Source: Crotophaga sulcirostris (Eukaryota; Chordata; Aves; Cuculiformes; Crotophagidae). From it: a stretch of DNA of 64,000 bases. The position numbers were made by a program, and so were the translations under genes. Location of the stretch: positions 820,422-884,421 of the forward strand of contig VYZB01000370.1 in the NCBI GenBank assembly GCA_013397455.1. The letters run 5' to 3'. Below the pieces are notes generated by a model that worked only from the letters and a program-made list of their open reading frames with translations, did not search any database and was not told where the DNA came from. Each line of letters opens with the position of its first letter. Position 1 is the first letter of the stretch. Positions 48,228 to 60,300 of the stretch are shown here, piece after piece.

Positions 48228-51137
48228 AAAGTAGATTCTGTAATGATTCAGGACCATCAACCAATGAATGTTCAGCCCAGTGTGGTGAATGCAGTGACTG
48301 GCATAATCAGTTATTCATTGGAGTGTAATAGACTTGTCATGCTGATTGATGCAACAAGATTTGTGATTGTATTTTTAAGGTCAGGAAGTGCTCAGTTGTG
48401 ATTAGCATGACAATCCTGTTCTACCAGAATCAGCAGCAGTCTGTTGTGAACTTTGTGCTAAGATTTGTCTCCTGCTATCAAAGGCATTGTGTGATGTAGG
48501 TAATGGATGTAAATTCTGTTATTTCAGAAGGAAGTACTGATAACAGCACTTGTTTTAAATAATTTTGAAAAGCGTCTTTTAGATTGTTGCAATATTTCTT
48601 CATTTCTGTTTGTTTACTGAGTTAAATAATATATACGAATGACGATTTTTAAATGTCCCATTAGTTTGCACTTCACAGGTCTGGCATAAGGAGTTAAATC
48701 TACCACACTGTGCTTTCATATGAATCATATAGATACGAGTGAAAGTGACCAACAGAAACCCTATATAGAAGTTTTGACCTTGTTATATTCCTTTAATTCA
48801 TTAACATATGCAGAGATGATTTCTTCTTTAGTTTAGTGCGTGAAGGTTGTTCTGAAGAAGAGGAGACAGGAAAAAAATTCACCGACAAATAGATTCATGG
48901 AAATAAAAAAATGTTTTAAATGAAGAGATGTCATCATCAGAAGAAAGAAAAAGACCAAAAAAATCCAACAAAAAATCCCAGAAATAAAACAAAAAATCAC
49001 TAATCCCAAAAACAGGTGAACCGTGGAAATGAAATACAACAAATGTATTACTTTTGAGGATACATAGATGAAAGCAGGTTGGTGTAAGATATGTGTGAGA
49101 TGCCATAACTCTTCTAAGTGGATAAGTTATCAATCCTTTCCTATTAAGATATCAGCTGAATGTCTGACTTTCTGAAGTCCAGCTCCAACAGCATATGCCA
49201 GACCCTAGAGCCTTCCAGGAAGTTACACAGTTAAGCAAGAAAAAAAAAGGTGAGACAGAAATATTTTTACTACTCTTTTTTTACTTCACTGTGATTTGGG
49301 GGGGGTGGGTGTTGAATGTTTTTGTGATCCATTTCCTCACTGTAATACAGTTTGACCATTATAGCATATAAAACAAACATCTGGGATTCTTTCTGCTTAT
49401 TTCATTGGGGCTTGGATTAATCCTATACTGCTAGGTTGGGTGAAATACCTACTTAGCTCCTGCAGCTAAGAAAATTAGAAATCTCTCATATGTTTATTGA
49501 ATTCCAAGTTTGTCTCTTTTTGTTTCTAAATTATAATGTAGATAAAGCAATGTAGCAGAAACTTTTACTACAGGTCTGATCATGGAAATACAAGGCTAGG
49601 CTTTTCAGAAGCAATTTAAAGGAATTAAGGACATAAATCCAAGAGAAATTGAAATCCAGATCTAGTTGATCTATTGCCTCTCTTGGGTTTCTTTTCAAAA
49701 TCTTTCAGCCATTATTCTTGGTCTACCTATTATATTCAGATTTAATTCTGCAGTCCTCACTCAGTGAAAACCTTCATTACTGTTAAACTGTCAAGGCATC
49801 AGGAAAACAGCTTACTGATTCAGTAACAGAGAAATCTGGGCATCTAGAAATGTTCTCTCATAACTAGGGGCATTATATCTAAATCAATGGGAAAATAAAA
49901 AGAAAGAAATGTTCATAGTTTGCCTGATATAAATACGACATTTTTTAATATTTCAATTATAATTTTGTATTTTTTCTAAGTGTATGAGAATGTAGGATCA
50001 GTTCCAGTGTGTGGTGGATCACCAGACATTTCTGCACCTGGCTTTTTGGCAATACGCCAAAAAGAGACAGGGCAAAACATAAAATTCAAATGTGAGTCCC
50101 ATAAAGCAGAAGACCTAATAGATTTAGTAGTTTTCAAACTTCAGCTTGAAACTCTCTCTGAAAAATCCACACTGGGTTTGTAATCCTCAGTAGTCAAGGT
50201 GGTGAAGGAAAGCCTAGTGTACAGAATTTTCTCTGAGCAATATTGCGTAAAGTTCAGTCACAAAAGATAGGAAACGGCACACAAATATCTGAACCTAAAT
50301 GCCTGATGTCCTGCAGTAGTGCTGAATGTGTCCTGCTGTTATTACCACCTGTGAGCAAGAAATGATATGGTCTGGCTGCAGGTAGGTGTGTCTCCTTTGT
50401 TAGCATTTACTCCTCAGTCTTCCTGAAAAAAATGAGTATTCTCTTCAGTACTTTTGATTTTTTAATAAATATTGCTTAAGGTAATTGCAAATTTTGCTTT
50501 GTCATATTTTTCCATACATTCTTTTTAGGATCACTCTTTTAAGCCTTGGTTTTGAAGTCAACCTTTCTTTCTTAAGGCAGAATTATTTTATTTCTTCAGC
50601 TTTTATCTAAAATCACGCAGTGTTTGTCCTCTGTTTAGCACCTGCATTTTTAACTCCTGCAAGTACAACCTTGTCATGTCTGTGACCTGACTTTTTAAAC
50701 AATAACATGACTTAAAATAAAATAATTTTAAAGAAAAGTAGATCTGAAAAGTGTTTTATTTATATATATCAGTATGACTAGATAGGAATAAATATCATGA
50801 CAGACTGAGAAAGCGAAAAAATATTCAAGTCAATGTAGTGGCAAAAATAGTTATAGGAGAAGACGAGAAAAGTACACTGCATACATACTATCACTGTTTC
50901 TTGGTGAGTAAAATGTAAAAAGTACAGTTGAACAAAACCAAAGATCAGTAGATTGAATGCTGGAAGTGAATAAGCTTTCGTGAGGTAAGAACCCTGTTTC
51001 AGAAACCAGGCTACTTCTGCTGTAGATCAAAGGGTCAAAGGCTGGTATCGCTGTTATTCTGTAAACTATATATGTGCATTGTCAGCCTCCTCTGAGTGCT
51101 CTTTTGTTATGTCTCAATAAATACTTGTACTGATTTT

Positions 51138-51523
51138 GCATGGTAAGGTTTTGGTAGCATGGTTGCTACAGCAGTGAGCTCTGTGAGAAGCTGCTAGAAG
51201 CTTCACCTGTGTCTCATAGAGCCAATGCCAGCTGGCTCCAAGACAGACTGGTTATTGGCCAAGGCCAAGCCAAACAATGGTGGTAGCGCCTCTGTGATAA
51301 ATGTATTTAAGAAAGAAGGGGGTGGAAACTGTGCAAGAGAGAAAACTGCAGTCAAAGAGAGGAGTGAGCATACGTGAAAAAAACAACTCTGCAGACACCA
51401 GATTCAGTGAAGGAGGGAGAAGAGGTGCTCCAGGAGCAGGAGTAGAGATTCCCCTGCAGCCCGTAGTGAAGACCATAGTGCAGCATGCTGTCCTCCAGCC
51501 CATGGAGGTTAACAGTGGAGCAG
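51138..51523 (+). mobile_element. Truncated avian endogenous retrovirus LTR-like segment
   Basis: This is a G+C-richer segment in A+T-rich surroundings with a motif series I recognise from a widespread bird LTR-type repeat: GCATGGTAAGGTTTTGGTAGC, GAGAAGCTGCTAGAAGCTTC, AGAGCCAATGCCAGCTGGCT, GTGGTAGCGCCTCTGTGATA. These are followed by TATTTAAGAAAG (a TATA-like position), AACAACTCTGCAGACACC, GATTCCCCTGCAGCCCGTAG and CAGCCCATGGAGGTTAAC. The 3' part is missing: similarity stops at 51523, where a CR1 tail in the opposite direction begins. Family assignment (ERVL-type or other) is from memory and unsure. The open frames on both strands here (51252-51573) are incidental; no gag, pol or env is present. 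Confidence 0.55.
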
Positions 51524-51625
51524 ATCACAGAATTACAGATTGGTAAGGGTTGTAAGGGACATCTGGAGATCATCTAGTCCAACCCTCCTGCTGAATCAGC
51601 TTCTCCTAGAGCAGGCTGCAGTCCT
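51524..51625 (-). mobile_element. CR1 LINE 3' end fragment
   Basis: The plus strand shows the reverse of a CR1 3' end: ATCACAGAATTACAGATTGG (terminal repeats), GTAAGGGTTGTAAGGGACAT, CTGGAGATCATCTAGTCCAA, CCCTCCTGCTGAATCAGCTT and CTCCTAGAGCAGGCTGCAG. It abuts the LTR-like segment exactly, so it either inserted into it or marks a later deletion joint. Confidence 0.9.
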
Positions 51626-54600
51626 GTTCTTTTAAAAAGAGATGAGACTGTGTAGCTTACTTATTCTTCCCTATCTATTTTGTCCTGTCAATATTTACTA
51701 CCTTTGTATGACTTTTACCTACGTTTTTATGTCTCATAAATTTTAAGAAGTTTCCTCTTCTCCAAACAGTGACCAAGAATGAAATTTAGGCCTTCATCGT
51801 CGTGGAAATCCTGTAGGATGATCTGTATCCAGACTACACTAATAGCTTTTTGGGACTGTTGACATGAATAACTTGCTAGAAGGGATTCCGAACAATAGTA
51901 GTGCTTTGTTATCTAAACATTTCTGAAAGTTTTGCTTTAAGCATTAACTTGCTCAGGAGACAAAAATGTTGTCGTACTTATCGCTGATTATTTTTTAAAT
52001 TATTTTTTCAGAAAAAGCCCCAGAAGCTGTAAGCAGCTTATTAAAATAACAACTCCATAAAATTCAGTGACATTTCTTCACTGATTTCAGATACACCAGG
52101 ATTGTAATTTTTGAGGTCGCTGTCTGCAAATCAATGCGGGTATATATACCTATGAATGTGTGACTGAGGAGGATTAAATCTCATCCTCTAGTTTAATAAC
52201 TCATTGGTGACTACTAATCGTTTTCCTCACTTATGTTTTAAGATAATTCATAACACACACGTTAATTAAATAAAACATTTACTTGGTTCCAGGAGATGGA
52301 CAATTATTCATACAAATATACATTCTTATTTATGCACTGTCGTTGCAGTCAAAAACACTTTATATGGAAATGCAAACTATATTGTCTATACAACACTCTG
52401 TTAGCATAATGCCAGCTACTTTTTTTGTTGCAAAATTTACCGTTAATATTTATGATATATGAAAGCTTGGTATCTGATAAATCTTCATCATCAAGACTTA
52501 TATAGCATGTGGAGAAGCTCGATTCATCCAAATGCAGGCCAGACACCTTCCCAGTTTTTCAAAAGATATATATGTTAGATAAGTGGACTTAGCTGGAAAA
52601 GTGTTTTGATATTATCGGCATGTAAGTGAGCACAGAAGCCTTGAGATACTCCCCAGAATTTTTATCTTCACAGTTTTCATTGCAAGTAGGAAAGTTGTCA
52701 GTACCACTCCAGTAAAAATATCAGTATTTTATACAAATTCAAACCACTAAAAGTTATAATTTTGAGAACAAAATAATAAAAAACCTCAACCAAATCCAAA
52801 GAAAATAGAACCCTGCAGAATCCCTTAAAGCATAGCAAAAGAAGGGATATCTGCTATAAAATTCCTTCTCTAAATTGGCCATAAAATTCCAGCTGTCCTG
52901 TATTCCAGTTGAGTTATTCAAACCAATGGGATATACTTTTTGAGCAGGTGAGTAACAGCCAAGGCTATTTCTACTCTGTTTGCCAGAAACCTGGACTGGA
53001 GAACTCATCCATAATCTTTTCTTCAATCTTTCTCAGAAATAGGTCTAAAATTGAGCAGATCAATCTGAAGTTACTATGAATAAGCTCAGTGGTAAAAATG
53101 TAGCACCTGTAAAATCCTATCAACAGATATGAGATGTCTAATAGGGTGCCTACTTACAAGGCTAATAAGAAAATAAGGAACAATTTTATTTAATTAAATA
53201 TTGAGAACATTTATTTATAAGAGAAATTCTATTTCTGACCATTCTATGTTTCAGTGAAATATGTTTCTTCATCTTTTAATTTCCCATGAGGTAAACCTGA
53301 ACACTTTTAGAACATTTGATCCATGTATTACGTGTTTGTACTATGCTGAAACGTTTTGTGTTGTATTACTTGAAAGAATCTGTCTGCTTATGATGCATAT
53401 GTTGGATGCAGTAAAAGTTAGCACCACTAAATGAAACTAATTCTCATATTTATTGAGATTTCCAAGGAAGGCCCCACAGATGAGCCAGCATTTGAAAAAG
53501 CTAAGCAGCAGCACAACTAAAATTAAAATAGATGTAGCACAGAACAGGGAGGCAGAGTGGTCAAAGCTGAGCATTATTACAGTATTTGTTTTTCATCTGG
53601 TAGAATTTGTTTGCCTTTAAATGCCCCAATATCTGCCTGAGAGACTGCAATGTGTTTGGTCACAGACTTTGCTCCCAGGCAGTCCCTTTGTCAGCTACAG
53701 ATGAGGATATTGTCCTCCCTACCAACTCTGGGTAAATATTTTTACTACATTAATTGCTTCTATAGCATCTGAGAATTTACAAAGAGCTACCTCTTGAGAT
53801 AATCTGAAAATTCTATTGATACAATATGACATAATCTTTATACTACATGTTGTTTAAGGATAAACTATCAGGACTCTCACTTGGTTTTAGAGAAGAGTAG
53901 CATATTTGGCCTTCTCAGTCATCTGACTGTGAATCCAGGCAGAAGAGGGAAACTGCCACATGAAGAATATATTTTCTGCATCTTCTGAGACAAATTGGCA
54001 TAAGTGGGAATAACACTGAACATGAGTATAACCTCTTTGCAGGTATCTTCAGGGACAAACAATTAAAACTTAAAAAATTAGTTTTTCCATGATCTTAACG
54101 TGATTTCTACTTAAAAGTCCTATTTCTAAGATATAAGTTGTAGTCACTGTTGATGCACTACAGTTTGAACAGTGCAGAAGGATGTTTCCTTTAATACTAG
54201 CCATTTTGCCATATGACATTAAGGACTTTTCCATCAGACTGTGCCAACACACAGTTATAGAGGATACATCAGATGACTGAACAGATAAAACATAAAAGCA
54301 AACTACACTGAGTAATTACCTGCTGCCAGTCTAGTGTTCAAGCTGGCTAGTTTGCAGCCAGTCTGAAGCCCTGCTAGAGGCAGAGAGAAGACAGCTGGAA
54401 GTCTCTTGGCACTTCACTGCCCAGTAACTTCAATACATCACCCAGATATTTCAAGAAGCAAACTAGTGCAGTAGCATTTAGAGTGTATTCATTTAATAAA
54501 AAGGGGTATTTTTTTAATATCTAGATCCACAAACCAGAATAAGCTTTTACTTATTTTTAAATCATTATTTATGAAGTTAGTGTTTCTTAAAAGGAGAAAA

Positions 54601-56999
54601 ATGTCAGCCACAGAAACCAAAGGTCTCTAACTCTTTAACAGGCATAGCACAACAATAGTTATGTGAGCTTCCTACCTCCCACAATTATACTCCATCTGTA
54701 ATCTAGATAAATCTTTCTAGAAACGAAAGGGATGTACATTTTACTGAAAATTGGTTCCAATTCTTTTTGTGCAAAGTCTTGGCAGTTAGTACCATCTGAA
54801 CAAGATTTGGTTGAAATATAGGATAGAAAAAGCATTTTAGGTTATCACAGGCTTTCACAGGCGCTATGTCATATAGCTGTCTCCTTAAATTTTCAGCTTT
54901 CAAAAGGCAGGTTGGTTTATTTGTTCCTACTGGACATATTGGATGTCTACCCTAAATCTAAGCTTTACTGAAGCTCAAGAACATTTTCATTCTCAATCCA
55001 TTGCTGTCCAGTGTGTATCTATTCGTTTCTATGCCAGCCTGGCCTATCTGTTGTTTATCTTTTGTCTACTTTACACGAAGCAGTCACATCCCCTTACATT
55101 CTTTGCTAAACTAACTAAATCAAGACTTTAAGTTCTCTTTTGCAAAATAAGGAGGTTTTTTTATCATCTGATTCTTTATTCTGTTCAAGAATTGAATAAT
55201 CTTTTATGTGGCTTCTGAGAAATTGCTAGCATTGGCAAATCTTGTCAGGTACTTTTGGTATTGTTATGTCAATATCTATCCAAGTATCTATGCAAAGGGG
55301 AAACCAGAACCTGCCCTATTTTAAGAACATGAATAAGGCCATAACTCCTATGAGAATCTGCCAGGCCTGAAGAAATTCCTGAATATGTTACACATTAATA
55401 TTGGAAGGATGATGAATTTGGATAAAGAATCCTAAATAGAACAGTTGGATTTTTTGTTGTCTGTGTTTGAAGAAGTCTGTGTTTGCACTTCTTTCATGGT
55501 GATTTGGAATAGATCTTCCCTAACAGCAACTCAAGTTTAATAGGTTTGTAAATGCTGTGGAGACAAAAAAACCCCACAAAACCAACAACAACAAAAAAAT
55601 AAACCCTGAAAAAAGATAAAGGTAAATTTAAAAAAAAGAATTATTGAGACTTTTTTACTTTCTTTTTTCCTTAATAAAACTATGTTGAGTATTTTGATAT
55701 TGCCTTTTCCCAAGGAATGCTTTGACAGAAAGAAAATGTTACACAGCAGGGATTCTCTACTAAACAACATAATCAAAATATTATTAAACAATTACACTGC
55801 AGTAGGCTATTTAATGAAATGTTTTCAGTGTTGTTTGAATGTTAACAGCAATAGCACTAAGCTGCTTTGTGCTCTGTGTATGAAACAGCTTGGAGTAATG
55901 TGAGATGACTAACAGCCTGATAAAATCTTCAAGCGCCTTTGACAGACAATATACTTGTGCTAGTCTAAATCCTGTCATGCATTATTATTGAGCATGGACA
56001 TCACGAAAAGGAATGTCAAGAGCTTCTATGTAGTGTATGTCATAGTTAGCTCCGTGATAATGAGGACCCTCTTGCATTTTCTCTTGTGGTTATCCTCTGC
56101 TGTAACAGGGATTTGAATCCAAGCAGGATTTTCTATCTCTATATTCTTAAAGAAAGTTTAGATTTCTATTCAGATTCAGAAACTCTCTTGGGCTGTAGCT
56201 AAGGGTGTTGCATCAGCATGTAATTTAAAGGTAGTCACTGGATCCCAAAGGTTCAACTGGCCTTAAAAGAAGAGAAGAATGTTCAAGTGAATGAGGAAAT
56301 GACCTCTCTGGATCTTTGCTGACTTAAACTTTTCTAAAGCTCAGTATACCTAAGATTTTTCTTGTTTTAGAAGAGGTCAACAATAAGATATCCAACCAAT
56401 CTTTAATGGAGAAATATGCAGAGTATTTCAAGAGTTTGTCCCCAAAGCAATATTCTAAATTTCATTAAGAAGATTAATTGTTACTCAATATAAACAAATA
56501 AAGAAATTGATAAAGTGTAAAAACACAGAGTCAAATCTGGATTTAAATCTGGGCTTCCTATGGATGGGTTGCATTACCATGAACACAAGCAGGGAATAGA
56601 AAGGTGGATAACAGGAAAATTTATAATATTCCAGTAATCTTTCTTAGACCTATAGTGACTTATCTTTAAATGTGATTTAAGTTGCTGTCAGCTCCACCTC
56701 TTTCCCTCTCTAAAGTGGAGTTGTCCCGAAAGAGACAATTTCTGTACTTTAGATTAGTTCAGTCAAAAATCTACATCCGACTAAACTGCCAGAAGTGGCT
56801 TTGGGCCAGGATGCTGGACTTCATGCTGAAGCATCTGAGCTGAAGGCATACTTTCTCTTCCAGTAACAGTGCAGCATGTGGTAGGGGAAGAAACATCACT
56901 TTTCGCTGGTTGACAAAATAAATAGCTAGGATTTACTCACCACCATCATAAAGTGGCTGGGACATTGCCTTCAAATTGGCCCTGTGTCTACATGAGTGC
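51626..56999. other. A+T-rich non-coding DNA, no gene recognised
   Basis: No exon or datable transposon. An A/C-rich low-complexity tract lies at 55562-55610, similar to those at 8698 and 28190. Frames of 60-90 codons have no domain. Confidence 0.65.
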
Positions 57000-57330
57000 C
57001 TAGGTGAAGTCTGTACCCTGGGTATTTTACAGCGACATAGCGCAGAAGCCTTCCAGAAGTATTGAGCAACTCTCGCCATCCACCTCTCCTCACTTTTAAA
57101 TGGAGGCTGAGCTTCAATGTCAGTTTCATTTAGTCTCAACCTGTTCTGCCCCTCCCTCAGTGTTCCTGTATGTGCCCTTTGTAAGAAATGCGTGCGGACT
57201 TCGATGATTTTATCGGACTGCCACAGCAAGACTGTAACTGTTGATGTTAAGATGTGGTTAACAAGCATTGTTGCTATGGTAAACTACAACGTCATCTTGC
57301 AGCAGGAAGTGTTGCGTGCTACAGAACTTC
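57000..57330. promoter_or_regulatory. CpG-richer patch with RFX- and CRE-like sites
   Basis: About nine CpG dinucleotides fall in 330 bp, clearly denser than the surrounding DNA. At 57270-57284 GTTGCTATGGTAAAC closely matches the palindromic RFX X-box (GTTGCCATGGTAAC). Four bases further on, at 57289-57294, ACGTCA is the reverse of a CRE half site (TGACGT). An X-box next to a CRE-like site occurs in MHC class II-type X1-X2 modules, and X-boxes alone in cilia-gene promoters. No Y-box, TATA or exon is seen nearby, so the target gene and function are unknown. Confidence refers to the patch being regulatory. Confidence 0.25.
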
Positions 57331-60300
57331 ATGTACTGTGGAGAGAAGAGCAAGTTGCATCACAGTTGTAGCAGAGCAAGAGTGCAGGAAAAGTTGGTAA
57401 GCTCTAGATCAGTTACATATCTTATTTTGTGAACTTACCCTACAGCAGTTTGTTAAGTTTCTTAAATCACCTAAAAGATTTTTTATCTTCTACAAGAAAA
57501 TTTAATATGAATTCTCCTGAAATGCTGAAGAAATTGCTAGCTGAAGCAATTTTTTCTTAACAGTTGCTGAAGCCAGCAAAGTTGGAACACTCTCTCTCCA
57601 ACTTAGCAACACAGTAATTACAGTAATTCTCTCTTCTAAACAACTTCTTCCTCCTCTTCCAAAAATATCTTTTTCCACCTACCATCAAAGTGTTTGCTAA
57701 TAAAAGAGAGCGAGCCCTAAAGGAGTGGTTGCCATGAGATAATTGGATAACATACTCCTGAGATCTGAGGTGTTGGAGGCATGGCTTAGCTGTGCTTTGC
57801 CGCACAACACCCCAGGGATGTGATATAAGCAATTGAAGTTTCTGTTTCCACTTATGCCTCATCGCCTCAGCATGCCAGATCGCTCTCATGCAAACCTTGA
57901 TGGTACTTCTGTGTCTAATATAGCCTACACTTGTGGGTTCTGCCACACAATTTCAACAGCAGTAGCTATAGCATGATACAACAATGTTAGATCTGGCCCC
58001 CAAAAAATCCAGAAACATGAGTGTTCATTTGCAGAAGTGGATTTCTGAAAAATAAAGCATTTTATGGGCACATAGCACCCATGAAGGAAACTACTAAGCT
58101 ATCTATTTTCTCTTCTGATCATGCATGTTGGAGAAATTCCACAGTCATATAAAAATTTAAATTCTGATAGGGGCTGGGAAAAGTGTGACTGAATTTAGGA
58201 AGTCCAGGTTGAAACTCTTGTTTCATGGTCTTTTTCTTAGTGTCTCTTCCTCTGTAATGAGGGGACTGCAAAAGAGGTAAGCATGCCTGAATCCACTGCA
58301 AAGTTAAACTGGGACTTTAGTCTTGTCCACTGTTTTGGACTTCTATGAACTTAAGGAAAAATCACCACTACTATAGGCATTTGCCAGCTCTGCCAGCAAT
58401 TCTTTGTGATAAGAAATACACAGAGCCTCAGCACAAATCACAGGATAATCTTGTGAAGATATTTTCTCATCACCAATTGCATAAGAAATTAGAAGCATCA
58501 TGAAGGCAACATTCAAGTCACATTTGCAAACAATAATTAATACTGAAATAAAGAATTTAATAAAAGGAGATGAAAATAAAATTTTGTGGATAAAAATTTA
58601 AACCTAAACCTCATAATACCTGGATCCATGTAATCTTGACCTTTGATGAGGAAGATGTTGAAGAGGAAGAAATGAGAGATCCATATTTTCCTTTAGTTTT
58701 GGCTGTGAGTCACTTAGTTGAGTAAAAAAATAAAAAAGGAAGAAAACAGTGCTATATTTCTGTTACTCCAGTTTTTTAAACCTCTAGGGCATAAGCAATC
58801 AAATATTTACTTCCAGTAAGGTTATTGAATTACCTTTTATACAAAGGGAAAAAAAAATAGGTAAAGAATCTGAAAAGACATTCTAAATATATTCAGGGTT
58901 GTTATTTCCCTAGGAATTTCAGATAATGATCTGTAATGGGAAAGTTCCTGACCAATACTGTTTATCATAGCCTTCCTCCCCTGCCCCCTCTTCCTTTTTT
59001 TTTTTTCTTTACAGCTGATCTACTCAGTGGTTTATTGTTGTCCTTACTGAAATTGTGATTATAGACTAAACACTGCCTTGCAGAGTGCCATTGGCAATGT
59101 CTTTAAATTACTAGGCATGGAAACACAGAGCTCTTCAAAAAGCCTGAAATTTGAGACCACTCAAACTAATTGATTTTTTATCCTTGAGTACTGGTATTAT
59201 TGAAGTTGGATAGTCCGCAGTATGGCAGAGTTTATCCTAGCATCTTCAGTTCGGTAGCATTTCACTACATAAAAAGGGTTTTTCTTCTTTTGCTAACTGT
59301 GTTGATTTCTTAGTATACAGTCTTAGGAGAAGAAAAAACAGGGGTGACTCTAGTTAAAAAGATGAATTTGTTTCTTAAACATTGCCTACCTTGCTACCAC
59401 TAGCTAATTAATCCAGAAAAGCAAATATATCACTGAACATTCTTGGCACAGTTTAAAAAAGTAACGTAAAGTAAAAGTGTGTCTACATAATATGTTACAT
59501 AACATCAGGATCATATAATTTTTTTTCCTTAAGCTTAGATTTTTGTTGCTTTGGTTTGGTTTGGTTTTTTTCAGGCTGAAATAAAACTCAACATAGCTTT
59601 GTGTCTAGCTGAAATAATTAAATCCCCCCAGTAATGAAAGAAGTCTGAATTATACTACTTATACACCTATTTATTTTTTATACTTTTGAAACATTTATTT
59701 GTGGAAATACTTACATATCAGAGATGTTCAGGTATGTAGGATGTACTCATATTTATCTATCTACTAAATATTATCCATTTATACTTAATTTCTGCCACTT
59801 AAATAATTGTGGTAACAGCCTTCTAACTACAAATGGAGCACTACTTCTACATCCATTACAGCATAGATCTGAGTAAACTCTGCATTTATTCACCTGATAT
59901 ATTTATTCATGTGACAGTCATCAAGTAAGAAAAGGTGTGTTCTGAGGTTCCTATGTTACATATTGTCAGGTGTCACACCTAATTATTTGCTAATATGTTG
60001 TAAATGAGTAACTGTTAAGGACTCACAAGAGGGTATTTTCCTTCAGGCAGGGTAGTTTTGAAGACCACATCACACACCACCTAGAAATCAGGTTGTCACT
60101 GATATTACTCATACAAGTATCATACAATCTAGTTCTTAACACGTTTAATGGCCCTGTGATGCTGTCTTTATTTTCTTCTGGAGTCTTCACATTATGTTGC
60201 ATTTTCTTATAGTAAATAAATATTCAATATGATACTTGACCTCTTGTCCAGTGCAGCAAGAAATTATGGTACTGTGACATAATTCAATGATTGGTAAAGA

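Larger units (their letters stand above)
45206..51137. other. A+T-rich non-coding DNA, no gene recognised
   Basis: No exon was found. The stretch contains a T-rich 30-bp duplication (45297-45371), an 11-bp stem-loop (45675-45720), a 17-bp tandem duplication (48196-48227) and a G-run near 49298. The frames at 46452-46801 lie in slightly richer DNA but match no domain I know. The block 48240-48520 has balanced composition and no repeats. An AATAAA signal lies at 51116, just before the LTR-like segment. Confidence 0.6.

Noticed and set aside
57557..57946. 129-codon minus-strand frame
   Set aside because: No domain, no family similarity I recognise and no splice context; kept only as part of the non-coding description.
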